Below are positions 1 to 10,871 of a stretch of DNA of 64,000 bases, in pieces. Position 1 is the stretch's first letter, and every line of letters begins with the position of its first letter. This DNA comes from Seriola aureovittata (lineage: Eukaryota > Chordata > Actinopteri > Carangiformes > Carangidae). The DNA lies in the NCBI RefSeq assembly GCF_021018895.1, contig NC_079384.1:17515140-17579139 (forward strand), written 5' to 3'. A program made the position numbers and the translations under genes. The notes beneath the pieces were generated by a model. That model saw only the letters and a list, made by a program, of their open reading frames with translations. It was not told the DNA's origin and searched no databases.

Positions 1-818
1 TCCTATCAGTCATATGATACCTAAGCAAAACATGTTGTGCATGTCATCTATTCAGATTCTGTCACTGTAATCAGTCATACACACACTCAGTGAATGCCTT
101 AATATCAAACAGATAAAAGCGAGTCATTCACCTTTACTCACAAACTGAAGAATGATAACTGTTTATCGAATGTCAGGGAGCTGCAGAGGTCTGTGAGGAT
201 GGTTGAGTAGATCCTCAATGACTGCAGTACGGAAACAGCTGGGCATCTCTCTGTTTTCTATCTGATGATGATTATGTATTACATTTATAATACATAAAGA
301 ATACATTTTTGACATTTACCGGGCTGCAAATAAACACGAATAAGTCTGGCATTGATTTATTTGCAGTCACTTGTCACTTTGGTGCTAAATTCTCTGAGGG
401 GCCGCATCTACCAACAGCAGAATTTTGTTTCTTATTTCCTATTATTTCATCTTCAGGTCGATGTTCATTTCCAATCTTAATTATTCACTCAAATAAAATG
501 TAAACTGTAAGGATTGTTTTTAAGCCTCCTTGCAGTTTATATGGCAGATCTGGGGTCAGTTTATGCCTCTGATTGGCTATTTGGGATGCTGCTGTGGAAA
601 AAAAAAACTCTTGGAGAGCCTGATCAACCACAACCAGTGAACATTATATTAAAATACTATAGCATTTCCATCATTACTGGCAAGAAGACGAGGAGGGTGA
701 GGGGGGCAGCTGAGAGTGACTGGGATGTTTACTGCTTATTTTCGAAGCCGACTTAAAACATAATCCTCTCCCTATTTTGTTACCAGTTGTAATGTGACGT
801 GTCTATTTCTGTCCACAG

Positions 819-983
819 CAGTCGCTGGTGTGTTGTCACTGCCAGGAGAGATTCCCTGGCATCACCCAAAACGAACTAGAGCTGCATGAGCAGAGTCACA
901 GAGTGTGTCCGTTCTGTACGATGATCTGCGACTACATGGAGCAGTCCATCTTCGAAGATCACGTCTACAGCCACGAGGTGTGA
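819..983 (+). CDS. calcoco2: calcoco2-like (NDP52) autophagy receptor, last coding exon only
   Basis: The exon follows a clear acceptor (gtccacag, ending 818) and reads 55 codons in phase 0 to a TGA at 981-983. It encodes two closely spaced C2H2/UBZ-type zinc fingers: CCHC...HEQSH, then CPFC...FEDHVYSH. The ending IFEDHVYSHEV resembles the C-terminus of mammalian NDP52. In this family the C-terminal fingers bind ubiquitin and help select cargo such as bacteria or damaged mitochondria. The upstream SKICH, LIR and coiled-coil exons lie left of the window; I could not identify another exon in 1-818. The gene to the right is snf8, and CALCOCO2 lies close to SNF8 on human 17q21.32, which favours calcoco2 over the paralogs tax1bp1 and calcoco1. 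That paralog choice rests on one exon plus neighbourhood. Confidence 0.78.
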   Translation, partial: QSLVCCHCQERFPGITQNELELHEQSHRVCPFCTMICDYMEQSIFEDHVYSHEV

Positions 984-1488
984 GAGCTGCACTGGGCCAA
1001 AAATGGGGTTGAATGCGAAAGTCCTACAAGTTAGGTGGTCTTATTTAAAGGACTACAGTGATGTTTTTGCATGTTTATACTCATTTACTGCAAATTACAC
1101 TTCACTTTAATGCTGCTTTAATTTTGACAATTCCTTTTCAAATCTCTAGTGCAATACTAAATTTCAGGAGTTATTTTAACGTGAACTTTGAAATGCTGAC
1201 CTTCTGACAGAGATGTGAAACCTGCCTGAGTTATATAATCCACCACACTGAACATTAGGTCCTCATTTATTTAGGCCGGTATGATCCCTCCAGAGTTTCT
1301 GTACTGATCCCCAAAAAATACAAAACCCTAATTTTCATTTAACAAGGGAGGCCAAACTTTAAAAATGTAGTTTAAACCCAAGTAGACAAATTTTACCTAA
1401 ATAAAAACTGGCAAAAGTCAAATAAATTCACATATTAAGTAAGTGTTCGCAAATTTTCTTTCTATTAAATCACTTAACAATCCACTTG

Positions 1489-1520
<32 letters not shown>

Positions 1521-1522
1521 GC
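1489..1522. repeat. (GT)n microsatellite
   Basis: This is an uninterrupted GT run of about 14 units that ends in GC-interrupted units. It lies in the presumed 3'UTR or spacer after the calcoco2-like exon. Confidence 0.95.
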
Positions 1523-2178
1523 GACTGTTGACAACAATTTAATAAAAAGATGCAAGAAGAAATCTGGTAGTGCTTTAACAGACTTCAGCTTATGGCTGGT
1601 AGCTCTCTAAAGGATGTGAAGAGACTAAATATATAGGCCAGATTCTGATTTAAATCAGGAATAATCTGATTAATGAATAAGTAGTACCAGTCTTTGACAC
1701 AGAAATGGATAGTGCAAACATAAAAGCAGGTATGAAACTCACTGTTTCAAGTTAAACAAGGTTCACATCTATGAAGGCTCATTTTACTGTGGCACTGAAA
1801 TTAATGACCCTAGTAAGCAGCTGCCTGGAGGGTAGAAAAACATAAAACCTAAAAGTTTTGAAAATTATTAGTTGTAAATGGGCAAAAGCATGCTTAAAAA
1901 AAATGATGTGGTCCTTTAAGTAAATAAATATATAATTTAAAATAAAGCACAGCACGGGATATATTAACCACAACTATTACAGTTTAGCTTTGCACTTATC
2001 TCTAAGAGGACAGTCTTATCTATTGTAATCAGATCTACTGATTCAAGTGTTTATTTAATCTGTATGTGTCAGGATGAATTGTCGATGTTGTTGAAGAGAG
2101 TGAGCAAGGTAACAAGTGAATTCATGTCAATGATCAGATCAACTGTTCAGTGTATGTAAACAGTCCTGGTGATAAAAT

Positions 2179-2184
2179 AATAAA
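2179..2184 (+). terminator. Candidate poly(A) signal for the calcoco2-like gene
   Basis: A canonical AATAAA hexamer lies about 1.2 kb after the stop codon, with a TG/T-rich stretch (tgttgtcttttc) about 30 bases downstream. It is on the correct strand for the upstream gene. Only the motif and its position support it. Confidence 0.4.
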
Positions 2185-2605
2185 GATGGGTTCAACTGAT
2201 ACAACACCGATGTTGTCTTTTCTTCAAAGTTTATGTTTATACATGAAAAATGAAACAGTTACATGTTATGTGCATTGAGAATTATCATTAAAGACCCGTT
2301 AACCATGACTACAAGACAAGATCTTACACTCAATTTCATTTGCAGTGTAATGGAAATCAAGCTGCTTCCAGCCACTCTGTAATAATGCAAGTGCACTCGT
2401 TGCATAGAGGTTACTGAGGGAAGTTTTCCCTCCTCGTGTCCAGAAAATTATCTCACAGAGAGTTCACCCTCCCTGCCAGCTCCAGTGAACCAGCCAACTC
2501 CATCACATGCTCCTTCCCACCAGGCACATTTTGTTTACCAACATGTCTTTAAAACTGTCAGCAGCTCGTGGTCCAGGTCCGTCCCACTTTTTTTCTTTTT
2601 TTTTC

Positions 2606-5081
2606 TTACGGTGTCATCTGATTGGCTTCCTCTGGTGTGACATCACGGGATGTGAGCTCAGAGAAGAGAGCAGGCAGCCAGTACTGCGCTTCTCCAGCTG
2701 CTTGAGAGTCCAACCAAGCCAGGCCTTCTTTTAGCAAGTGATCCTGGAAATAAGAGAGTAAGGGTTTTTCCTGGATACACAGGAGTAAGGGTTTTCCCTG
2801 GATATACGAGTGTAAGGGGTTTTTCTACAGGGTTCAGCCTTTTAAGACTTCTTTAACACCACATAGAAAGTAAATTAACACTTGTTTTAATCAATTATAT
2901 CATCCAAAGTGTAAAAGTATGATGGAAAAGGTGATATGGCCTTGAATTATTTATCATATCAAATTTTTCGGTGCATTCCAACTGTATATTACAATAATTC
3001 TCTCTGCTACTGACTCTGTTAATCATTTATTCTATAACGACCTATACTGACCTATAATTAACTGATGTGCACTTACCAGGACATGACAAGCCCGCTCCTT
3101 CTCCCATTTAAGGCTGTCCTTGATCTCACTCACTGTGACGTATCCCTTTTTCTACAAATAAAAACATGGGAAAATAAGGCCCAGGTTCAAAAATCCTTTC
3201 AAAGGTTAACTCAGGAACTATGTCTCACCTCGGCCAGCTGTAGAACTACAGTATGGTCCATGTTGAGCTCTGCTGGTACTGATTGCACCAAGTAGGAACC
3301 ACCGACAGGAATCATCCCAAAACCATTCCCCATCACCTTCAGTTTCTTTATGGCTCTGACCAAGTCGTCTCTGAGAAGCACATAGTTCATCATTTAAATT
3401 AATATACATCTCAGACCAGACACACAGGTGTTTAATTATCCAAATATGATGCTTAGATCAATAAGGAAACCTAGATGCCGAAAAACTTGAATCATAAAAC
3501 TTATATAATAAGATATTTGATTAGTGATACTTACTGACTCACATCCTGAGCGTATTTACCTCTTCCTTTCAGTACTCTCTGATGGAGTTCATCCAAAGTG
3601 ATAAGCCCTAAAAGAAAAAGGCTGGTACAGTGATTTCACAGCCAGAACACAGCTGGTGTTCATCACCTCTAAACACAGTTGATCACTCAGTTTTAATTGA
3701 CAAATTACAGACCTCCATTTCTGTGTTTCAGGGCCAGGCACACTTCAATGATCTGTACACCAAGCTCATAATAGAAGTCACCAACTCCGAGCATCTCTGA
3801 CCAAAAACCTTTTCCAGCTGTGGGGAAAAAAAGACAAATTATCATGTTCAACTTTAGAACCCATGACCATAAAACATGATTTAAACAAACTTCTTCCAGG
3901 GTGGTCTTTGTATTTTTGACTGATTATACACAGAATGATTCTCACAGGCAAGTGGGTCAACTCCGATGGTGGCACACATTTCCTGAAACTGAACCCTGAA
4001 CTGTGAGTTCTTTCGGATTTCCTGTTTGTGCTTGCTGGCAAACTCCTCCAGGTTCGATTTGAAGGTCTCCAACTGCTTGGACATCTGGCAGAAAAACAAA
4101 CAATTCAGTCAATGATTTTCATCAGCAATGCAGAGCAGAGGAATGTTTAATACACACTATAAATATATGGCAACTCCAGATTTGTAACCTAAAGCAGGGA
4201 CAGTATAAAAAATATGTTTTATTGATTGTGTAAAGATGTACACTAGTTTTTCACACTGGCTAAGAACATTGTTGGTTTTTATTTATTAATGATTTATACC
4301 CAACAGGCAAACTAGTTTAATACAGCCATTAATTTATCTTTTGTTTAGCTACAACAAATTGATTAATTGGCCATTAAGAAATTTTTCAAGCAAATATGCC
4401 AAACATTTGATAGTTCCAGATCATCCAATGTGGGAATTGTTTGTTGTGGGAAAATGTAATATTTTGGGTATTTGGACTGTTAGTTGAACGAAATAGGACA
4501 TTTAATGATTTTACCCGCGATCTCAGATGGTGTGACAGGCATTTTTCACTATTTTCTGATGTTTTTTCAGACCAAATAATTGATAAAGTATTTAGCAGAT
4601 TAATCAGCACTGAAAATAACCATTAGATGCAGCCCAGCTTTTATCAATAAGTACAAATAAACACAAATCCGTGTATTGAGAAAAATTTAACTTTATTAAA
4701 GCAACTAAACAAAGGAACGTCGACTCTATTATACCAACAGTGAATAAATAAGTGAACTATTGATCCATTTCACATTTACATTATCGTTTCATGGGTAAAA
4801 ATCAAGCATTTTTAAAAATCAATCTCTACGTTATTGGCTATAATAGTCTTATGAAATGTGTTTTCTGTTGACTCACCTGGACAATCTGGTCCTCTGCAAG
4901 AACAGTTCCTCTCTCCTTATATTTGGCCTGAATAGAAAAAGAAGAAAAATCCCAGGTGAGATAGGAAAACGTCTGTAAAATAAAATCAGTTAATGTAAAA
5001 ACACATTATGTTAAGTAACAACTTTACCTCTGCTAGCTTCTTTTTGGCAATAGCTCCGGCTCCAACACCTCTCCGATGCAT
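2606..5081 (-). CDS. snf8: SNF8 / VPS22 / EAP30, ESCRT-II subunit (complete)
   Basis: Eight coding exons on the minus strand, in transcript order: 5028-5081, 4877-4927, 3946-4084, 3713-3817, 3535-3607, 3229-3370, 3077-3151 and 2606-2743. Together they make 777 nt, a 258-aa protein, the same length as human SNF8. The start ATG is 5079-5081 ([20 protein letters not shown]) and the stop is TAA at 2606-2608. All boundaries are GT-AG and keep phase. The N-terminal helical part is followed by two winged-helix domains; recognisable blocks are [44 protein letters not shown] and [11 protein letters not shown]. With Vps36 and two Vps25 copies SNF8 forms ESCRT-II, which acts at endosomes in sorting ubiquitinated cargo and nucleating ESCRT-III. 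It converges on the calcoco2-like gene and diverges from msl1. Confidence 0.97.
2754..2826. repeat. Short tandem repeat (about 26-28 bp, nearly 3 copies) in snf8 intron 7
   Basis: The unit GAGTAAGGGTTTTTCCTGGA followed by TAC(AC) occurs at about 2754-2781 and 2782-2807, with a partial third unit to about 2826. Copies differ by a few substitutions. It lies just upstream of the last snf8 coding exon in gene orientation. Confidence 0.8.
4344..4636 (-). repeat. Interspersed repeat, GGGCTGCAAC family (reverse copy)
   Basis: The copy begins (left) with TTAGCTACAACAAATTGATTAATTG and ends with GATGCAGCCC-like sequence, with internal pieces such as TTGGACTGTTAGTTGAACG. These match, in reverse, the pieces seen in the other family copies in this window. 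It lies in an snf8 intron and its ends are approximate. Confidence 0.7.
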
Positions 5082-5463
5082 TTCGGCTGCTGTCCGGTCA
5101 CAAAATGTAAAAGTTAAATCTAAACTACGTTAGTGTTTATCGCAGAATAATGTAAAGTAAATAAAACTATAGCGTTAGCGTTACAACTAGCTAGCTACAA
5201 GGATGTTTGTTATTGTAGTGACTGTAGTTCACCGACATTCACGGTTCTCCCCTCAACACGAAGTTCTCAACTAAACATTACATATCACAGTAACTGTCTA
5301 CTGTCATAGTAAACTCGATAAAGGCTGAAAAATACAAGTTTTCGGGAATATTTCAGGACATTTAAAGCTAATTCCGTACAAGTGTTTCCATTTTGATTGG
5401 TAGGGAATAGTCCACTTCCTGATCGGGGAAGTCAACAGTGAACATTGAACTGTTTATTTTATA

Positions 5464-5478
5464 GCGCCCCCTGGTGTT
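5464..5478 (-). promoter_or_regulatory. CTCF-like motif
   Basis: GCGCCCCCTGGTGTT closely matches the reverse complement of the CTCF core (GCGCCCCCTNGTGG), differing at the last positions. It lies between the divergent promoters of snf8 and msl1, where an insulator would be plausible. Motif match only; occupancy is unknown, and similar GCGCCCCCTGGTG strings also occur in fish repeats. Confidence 0.4.
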
Positions 5479-5877
5479 ATGGCGAATATAGCATAGAAAC
5501 TCTTTTTATTCAGGCTTGCAAATATGTTTTTGAAATTTTTGCATCTGTATAAAAACTCACTGGAAATCATCCGAGCAGCACTAAACAATAAAATAAAGAA
5601 AGAAGTAAAACAGTCAATTTTTGAGTCAGTTTGGTAAAGTTTGCATTACCACTTCAGTTGGCTGGATCTAACTAATTATCACTTTTATCTCTCTGTTTCA
5701 ATCATTTATCCACTACTTTCGTTCACTGTTTAGACTTCTCTCCTTTCTTGCTCTATCTTTCCAAAGTGTTGTAATGCAGATTTTTTTAGTCAAATCATAG
5801 TCAATTTTAGCTTTTCATTCCACATGCTCTTTGGAAACTCTAAAAGCCCCCCCTGGCATACAGGTACCCCTGTTTGG

Positions 5878-5912
5878 GCCTAAAGGATCTGAGTAGTTTT
5901 TCTACCACTGAA
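5878..5912 (+). repeat. Fragment of a large percomorph interspersed repeat
   Basis: CTAAAGGATCTGAGTAG...TCTACCACTGAAC resembles the terminal part of a very common percomorph repeat built from runs such as TTACTTAAGTAAAAGTA. This identification is from memory of that family and not from a database comparison. Confidence 0.45.
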
Positions 5913-5929
5913 CATAAGTAAATGAACTT

Positions 5930-6385
5930 TCCACCAAAAGTTGGGGAAACAGTTATCAAAGACTGGGCAAATATTCCTGAATACATTATTATCGCTTCAG
6001 TACATTATTACAGAATAATGTATTGTTATATTGGATTACTGCTGAGGCAGCAGATGGTAGGGTCAGAATTTGGCATCTGCAACATGCATCCATGGACCCA
6101 ACAGTCCAGGCTGATGGTGATGTAATAGTGTGGGGAATGTTTTCATGGCACACTTTGGGCCCCCATAATACTAACCAGTTATTATTGCCAGAGCCTATAT
6201 GACCATGGTAGAACAGGAGATTGGCAGTATGAATGTGCAGCTGAAAACAATTGAAGGAATGATGTGATGCAGTCATGTCAACATGGAGCAGAATCTCAAA
6301 GAAATGTATAAAAGATCTTGTAGAATCGATACCACAAACGACTGAGGCTGTTTGAGCACAAAGGGAGCAACTACCTACAGTTAAT
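5930..6385 (+). pseudogene. Decayed Tc1-like DNA transposon fragment
   Basis: The 3' part translates, with stops and frameshifts, to pieces typical of Tc1-like transposases near the C-terminus: VEQEIGSMNVQ, then a QLRDAI-like region, then an ESI/DTT-like tail before the end. The left part has ACATGCATCCATGGACCCAAC and GTGTGGGGAATGTTTTCATG, which correspond to the region encoding WGN-FS-HF in those elements. No intact ORF or terminal inverted repeat is visible and the middle is deleted. It is an old, inactive copy upstream of msl1. Confidence 0.6.
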
Positions 6386-6495
6386 GTGGTGTTTAAAGTT
6401 GTGGTTGAATTTGTCTTGTAGACCTCTGTCTCCCTCTGCTGCTCCCCTCCTCATCAAAACCTTCAAAACACAAGAAATGGCCAGCCAACAAATTA

Positions 6496-6506
6496 CGCAT
6501 GCGCAG
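6496..6506. promoter_or_regulatory. NRF1-like site in the msl1 promoter
   Basis: CGCATGCGCAG matches most of the NRF1 palindrome (TGCGCATGCGCA). It lies about 80 bases before the donor of the inferred non-coding first exon of msl1, a usual place for NRF1 sites in housekeeping promoters. Motif-based inference. Confidence 0.5.
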
Positions 6507-6509
6507 TAG

Positions 6510-7207
6510 TCGGCGCTTTAAAACAAGTCTTGAGGAGGGAACATGAAGTCACTTGCAGGTGGACTTGAATTATAGTCGAGGTAAGCTAAAAGTGCATAAT
6601 TGCATGTTTGTGAAAACTAGTCTGTATTAATTATGTGTGTTACGACGCGGTCGTTTTAGCCGCTTCGCTCTGGAGGCGCATTTTGTTGGTGAAACTAGCC
6701 GGCTAGCGTTAGCCAGCTAGCTAGCTGTTATTGTTTTTCATGACTTCGCTAGAACCAAAATGGAGGAGATGGCTGCTGCCTGTGTCCTACACAGCCACTC
6801 CCGAGTCCTTGTGTGAAGCCCCACAGTGACTCGCAGCTCAGTCTTTTTCTAAGTAACCTAGTAGTTTGTCTCAGAAATAGCGCCTGTGTCTTTGAACCGA
6901 GGTGCTAATATAGCTTAGCTGAATTTCAAACCCGGTGGGCGATTTTAGGAAAAAGATGGATCAGGTCTCCCTTGCTGCTACAGTTTCCCTCGGTTTTCCA
7001 AGTATTAACATAACTGGTGCATATCTTTTATTCTCAGCTCAAAGCCAGTACGCTCCCAGATAAACAACCAACGACAATAACACGACACCAGTCTTTATTT
7101 TTCTATGTTTTGCAGGATACCAGCTGCTGATTACACATGGGAACCACATAGCTGTGGTTGAATTGCATCGCTGAGGCGTTGCAGGATGAAAAGTCTCTGT
7201 GTTCGCC
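6510..7207 (+). other. msl1: msl1 5'UTR: non-coding exon 1, intron 1 and UTR part of exon 2
   Basis: A strong donor (CGAG|GTAAGC) after 6580 and an acceptor (TTTTGCAG) ending at 7115 suggest a non-coding first exon of unknown start that joins a 92-base 5'UTR segment (7116-7207) just before the ATG. The intron contains AGCCGGCTAGCGTTAGCCAG at about 6697-6716, then more AGCTAGCTAG, a motif type seen at other promoters here. The transcription start is not determined. Confidence 0.55.
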
Positions 7208-10200
7208 ATGACTCTGAGATCCACGCTGTTTCCAAAGACGGGATTCAAGCAGAACACTGACACCATCGACTCTGACAAAACGCACATTGGGGCCGCCACC
7301 GTGAGTCCTGTAAGCCTGAAGAGGGAGTCCTGCGACTTTGTTATAGATGTTCAAGACGTGCAGGGGGGCCAGATCCCGACCAAATCTAAGGTCTTAGACC
7401 AGAATTACATGACAAGCAAAGTTGCCGTCGCTGCCACAGTTGCAGAAGTAGTTCAAGGAGACACTAAAACTGTGGGGGTATTGTCCCCTGTCAGACCAAT
7501 GGGGGGTGAGGGAACCCCAGTGAAAGGTAAACCCCTCTCTGTTGACAACATGGATAACCCTCAGATGGCTGTGAACAATAACCCAAAGGATGCTGGTGCT
7601 GATGACAGCGCGAAGGGGGTTGTCCCTGGAGTTCTCGGCACCGCATCCATTGAACTCTCCTCTGAGGGCAAGTGGAGGAACATTAGGAAGACCCCTGCCA
7701 ATCCCCACACACAGGCCAACTGCCTCCGACAGATCTTGCTCCTGCAACTGGACCTCATCGAACAACAGCAACAACAGTTGCAGTCCAAGGACAAGGAGAT
7801 AGATGAGCTCAAAGCAGATAAGGAGACAGTGTGTAAAAGTTTTTTTTTCATTTTAGCAAATATTCATCTGGTATGTAACGTTGATTTTGTAAGCATTTAA
7901 AGTTATATTTTTTTTTGTCCATGGCTTTCTCTTTTGCAGCTGCTTGCACGTATTGAGCGTATGGAGCGTCGGCTGCAGCTCACAAGGAAGGACCCGCCAC
8001 GTGACAAGCGCCTTTTCCAGCCCCTGGAACCATGGACCCCAGACAAAGAGGACATGTGGGATCTGGATGTAGAGGACAGTCCACAGCCCAACCAAGCCAC
8101 TCCACTCCCATTTAGTCGAGGTGGTAAAGGTCAAAAAAGGTAAAATGAACAACGGCAGGCAGTACTTGGTTCTGCTTGCGCCATGTGCTGTTAAATCAAA
8201 CCACAGTAATGAAATATAATCAGAAAAGTGGGAGTTACAGTCTGTCACAGTTGTCATATCTTAGTCCTTGCCCCTATTCACCTTAATTCTTAATTATTTT
8301 CTCTCCACACACAGGAAATCTTGCTTTGGAGATGGAAAAGTCCAAAAATCGCGGGGCAAAAGTGCCAAGCTTAGCCCCCAGAAACCTGAGATTCAGCCCG
8401 GCTCCCCCAATCAAAGAGAGCTCCGCAGTAAGGAAACCCCAGAGAAGACAGTTCCTCTGAGGTCTGGGGCAGAAAGGGACATTTTGCTTCCGTGCAAAGA
8501 GGAGCCTGAGCTGAGCTGCCAGATGGAAGATCTGCCCTTCATGTCTACCACAGAGATGTATCTCTGTTGTTGGAACCAACCTCCTCTGTCCCCTCTGCGT
8601 GAGACTTCCCCTAAAAAGGAGGAAGAGGTGGCCAGTGAGTGGACTCCTCATGTAGTACATGATATGCTGATTGTTTGTAAGCCTAACCTATATCCCATCT
8701 TTAATCACTTTATCCTTCAAATGTACTGAACACACTATCCATCATTAACTTTTTCTCCCTCTGTCTTTTGCAACTGATTAGTCCCATCCTGGAGAGAAAA
8801 TTACATAGAGCCCTTGGATGACGACGACTCCTTCAACTCTGCTGAGGTGAGACACACCTGAATGCTAATAATCGTACCTGTAGAGTTTGAAAAGTTATCT
8901 AACATTAGGTCGAACAGCACTCATCGAAAAAATAACGTGAATTTGTCTTCCCATCAAGCCGCTGGATGACAGTGTGTTTTTGAAACGCCACTCGAAGCTG
9001 GAGTTGGATGAGAAGAGGAGGAAAAGGTATAATTTCACCAATTTAAGTTATTTCATTTGAGATTTGAACATGTCTCTCTACTCAAAACTCAAGAGCCAGA
9101 CTTAAACTGAACACTAAGTTAAAAAAAATCAGATAATAATGTATCGGCTGATATTTGTTTCACAGTAAATTTGCCTGTAAATTTATTCGGAAAATAAATC
9201 ATAATGTGAATAGTAAAAAAATAGACTGATTAAACTTATAAATTTTAACATCTGAATTACAAAAACCTGTACTGCGCAGTAATAAACATTAAATGAAGTA
9301 GTTTTAGTGGGGGCAAGTTTATAATTCAAACATTAGGTACATTTTTTTTACAGTTCAAATAGCCTGTCACTAAACACAAATTCATCAAGTGTTATCTGCT
9401 GGTACCTTGTTACTGGAAGGCTTCATCAAACAATTATAGTTTTATTAACATCAAGATTTCTTTATGAAGAGAAGCCTGAAAACAAAACAAAAAAAAGAAA
9501 CATTCAATTCAATGAAGAATTCCCTTTCAAAACACGTGGCACTTCTCTCTACTGTCATTTCTTGTTATCAGCCAACATAGATGTCAACTCTGGTATATCA
9601 GTGACAGGTGGACAAAGTATTTTCAAGCTCAAGTTTTTTGGCCTTTCTAATGTATAGATTTCACTCTGCCGTTGTGCATAATTCATCTTAATCACCCAGA
9701 GCATTAGAAATGATCAAATGTTTTGACTTTGCTTTTAATATTTACTATAGTGTATATTCAATATCCAGCTTTTAGGATGAAGTTTAAAGGCTTGAAATGT
9801 TTGAAAACTCATTCAATATATATATGTGTACACAAATCAGGGTCCAGATTTAGTTTATAGTTAATGACTGATTGAATTTGTGGAACAATGAAGTGCCCAG
9901 CCTTCTACATAGTCTTTATGCTAAACATAAATCAATATTTAATCCAGCAATAAGGCGAACATATGACTTACTAGCTCTTTTGTACTCTGTGGGCAGGTAC
10001 TATGATTTCCCACTTGATCTTTCCTCATTACTCATCTGTGTTTTCAGATGGGACATCCAGCGAATCAGAGAGCAGCGCATGTTTCAGCGTTTACAGCAGC
10101 GCATGAACAGGAAGAAAGTCGTCCAGGAGACGGAGCCTGAGCTTTCATCCTTCTACCCTGACACTGAAGATGGTACGTCTAAAACCTGAATAAAACTGGG

Positions 10201-10871
10201 AGCAGTGTAATATTGCAACACTGATGTGATTTGAAATGGACTCCATAGATTTTAACTTAACTCTTTAAATGTCTTCCAGTTGAAACTATAGTGATCACTC
10301 CCTTCTTGCCTGTGGTTGCATTTGGCCGGCCGTTGCCCAAACTCGCACAACAGTAAGTCACGGCTGCTTTATGTTTTGTTGTGCTTTATGTCACATTTAC
10401 TGCAAGGGTAGTTAGTTTCTTGTTTGCATATGACAGAAACAGCAACAGGTACCTGAATATATGTTGCATTTTTTCCACATTGTTTTTATTGAAAAGGGTC
10501 TTGAATTCAGTTTCCTCAAAATGAGGCCTTAGAAGATGTTAAGAAGTGTTCAATTTCATTTACAAAAGTCTTTTCTCAACTCAAACTCAAAGATATTTAA
10601 TTTACTATCATATTATTAAAAAAGGCACTGATTATATCATTTGGAATTATTGTCATATTTAGCTGGGAATCACAAAAAATTGTAATATGAATAGATACTT
10701 GTAGTTCATATTGTCTCTGTACTTTGCCAATTTACACTTAAAAGGATCATAAATAAAGAAAATGTTTATTTTTCCCCCAGGAACTTTGAGCTGCCTTGGC
10801 TGGACGATCGGAGCCGATGTCGCATCGAGGTGCCCAAAAAACACACACCTCACCGGACCTGTCGGAAGTGA
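7208..10871 (+). CDS. msl1: MSL1, scaffold of the MSL H4K16 acetyltransferase complex (complete)
   Basis: Eight coding exons: 7208-7828, 7940-8139, 8315-8634, 8782-8846, 8959-9026, 10048-10172, 10280-10352 and 10781-10871. They total 1563 nt for 520 aa, and every junction keeps phase. The start ATG at 7208 gives MTLRSTLF, close to the human N-terminus. Residues about 167-240 form the coiled coil (LRQILLLQLDLIEQQQQQLQ ... LLARIERMERRLQL) that dimerises and binds MSL2. Residues about 382-520 are the PEHE domain (LDDSVFLKRHSKLELDEKRR, WDIQRIREQR, ITPFLPVVAFGRPLPKL) that binds the acetyltransferase KAT8/MOF and MSL3; the basic tail HTPHRTCRK ends it. The middle is disordered and shorter than in mammals. 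The complex acetylates H4K16 in the nucleus. Teleosts can carry two msl1 copies; I cannot tell which this is. Confidence 0.97.

Larger units (their letters stand above)
984..2605 (+). other. calcoco2-like 3'UTR and convergent spacer to snf8
   Basis: There is no protein-coding signal here beyond short chance ORFs. The first about 1.2 kb is probably the calcoco2-like 3'UTR, because a canonical AATAAA lies at 2179-2184 and is followed by a T-rich stretch. The rest is AT-rich and should hold the end of the snf8 3'UTR from the other strand. I found no convincing polyadenylation signal for snf8. Confidence 0.5.
5082..6495. other. snf8 / msl1 divergent spacer (promoters)
   Basis: There is no complete gene here. 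The snf8 5'UTR and promoter lie just right of 5081, with TAGCGTTAGCG and TAGCTAGCTA motifs at about 5169-5200. A CTCF-like motif, a fragment of a large fish repeat and a decayed Tc1-like transposase piece follow and are listed separately. The msl1 promoter lies at the right end. Confidence 0.6.

Noticed and set aside
3211..3409. Two overlapping minus-strand ORFs as separate small genes
   Set aside because: They are read-throughs of snf8 exon 3229-3370 into introns, one in the right frame and one shifted.
7199..7207. GTG start 9 bases before the msl1 ATG
   Set aside because: Non-AUG start not needed; the ATG at 7208 gives the expected MTLRS N-terminus.
7394..7774. 126-codon minus-strand ORF inside msl1 exon 1
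   Set aside because: A shadow of the well-supported msl1 coding exon; its composition mirrors the sense codons.
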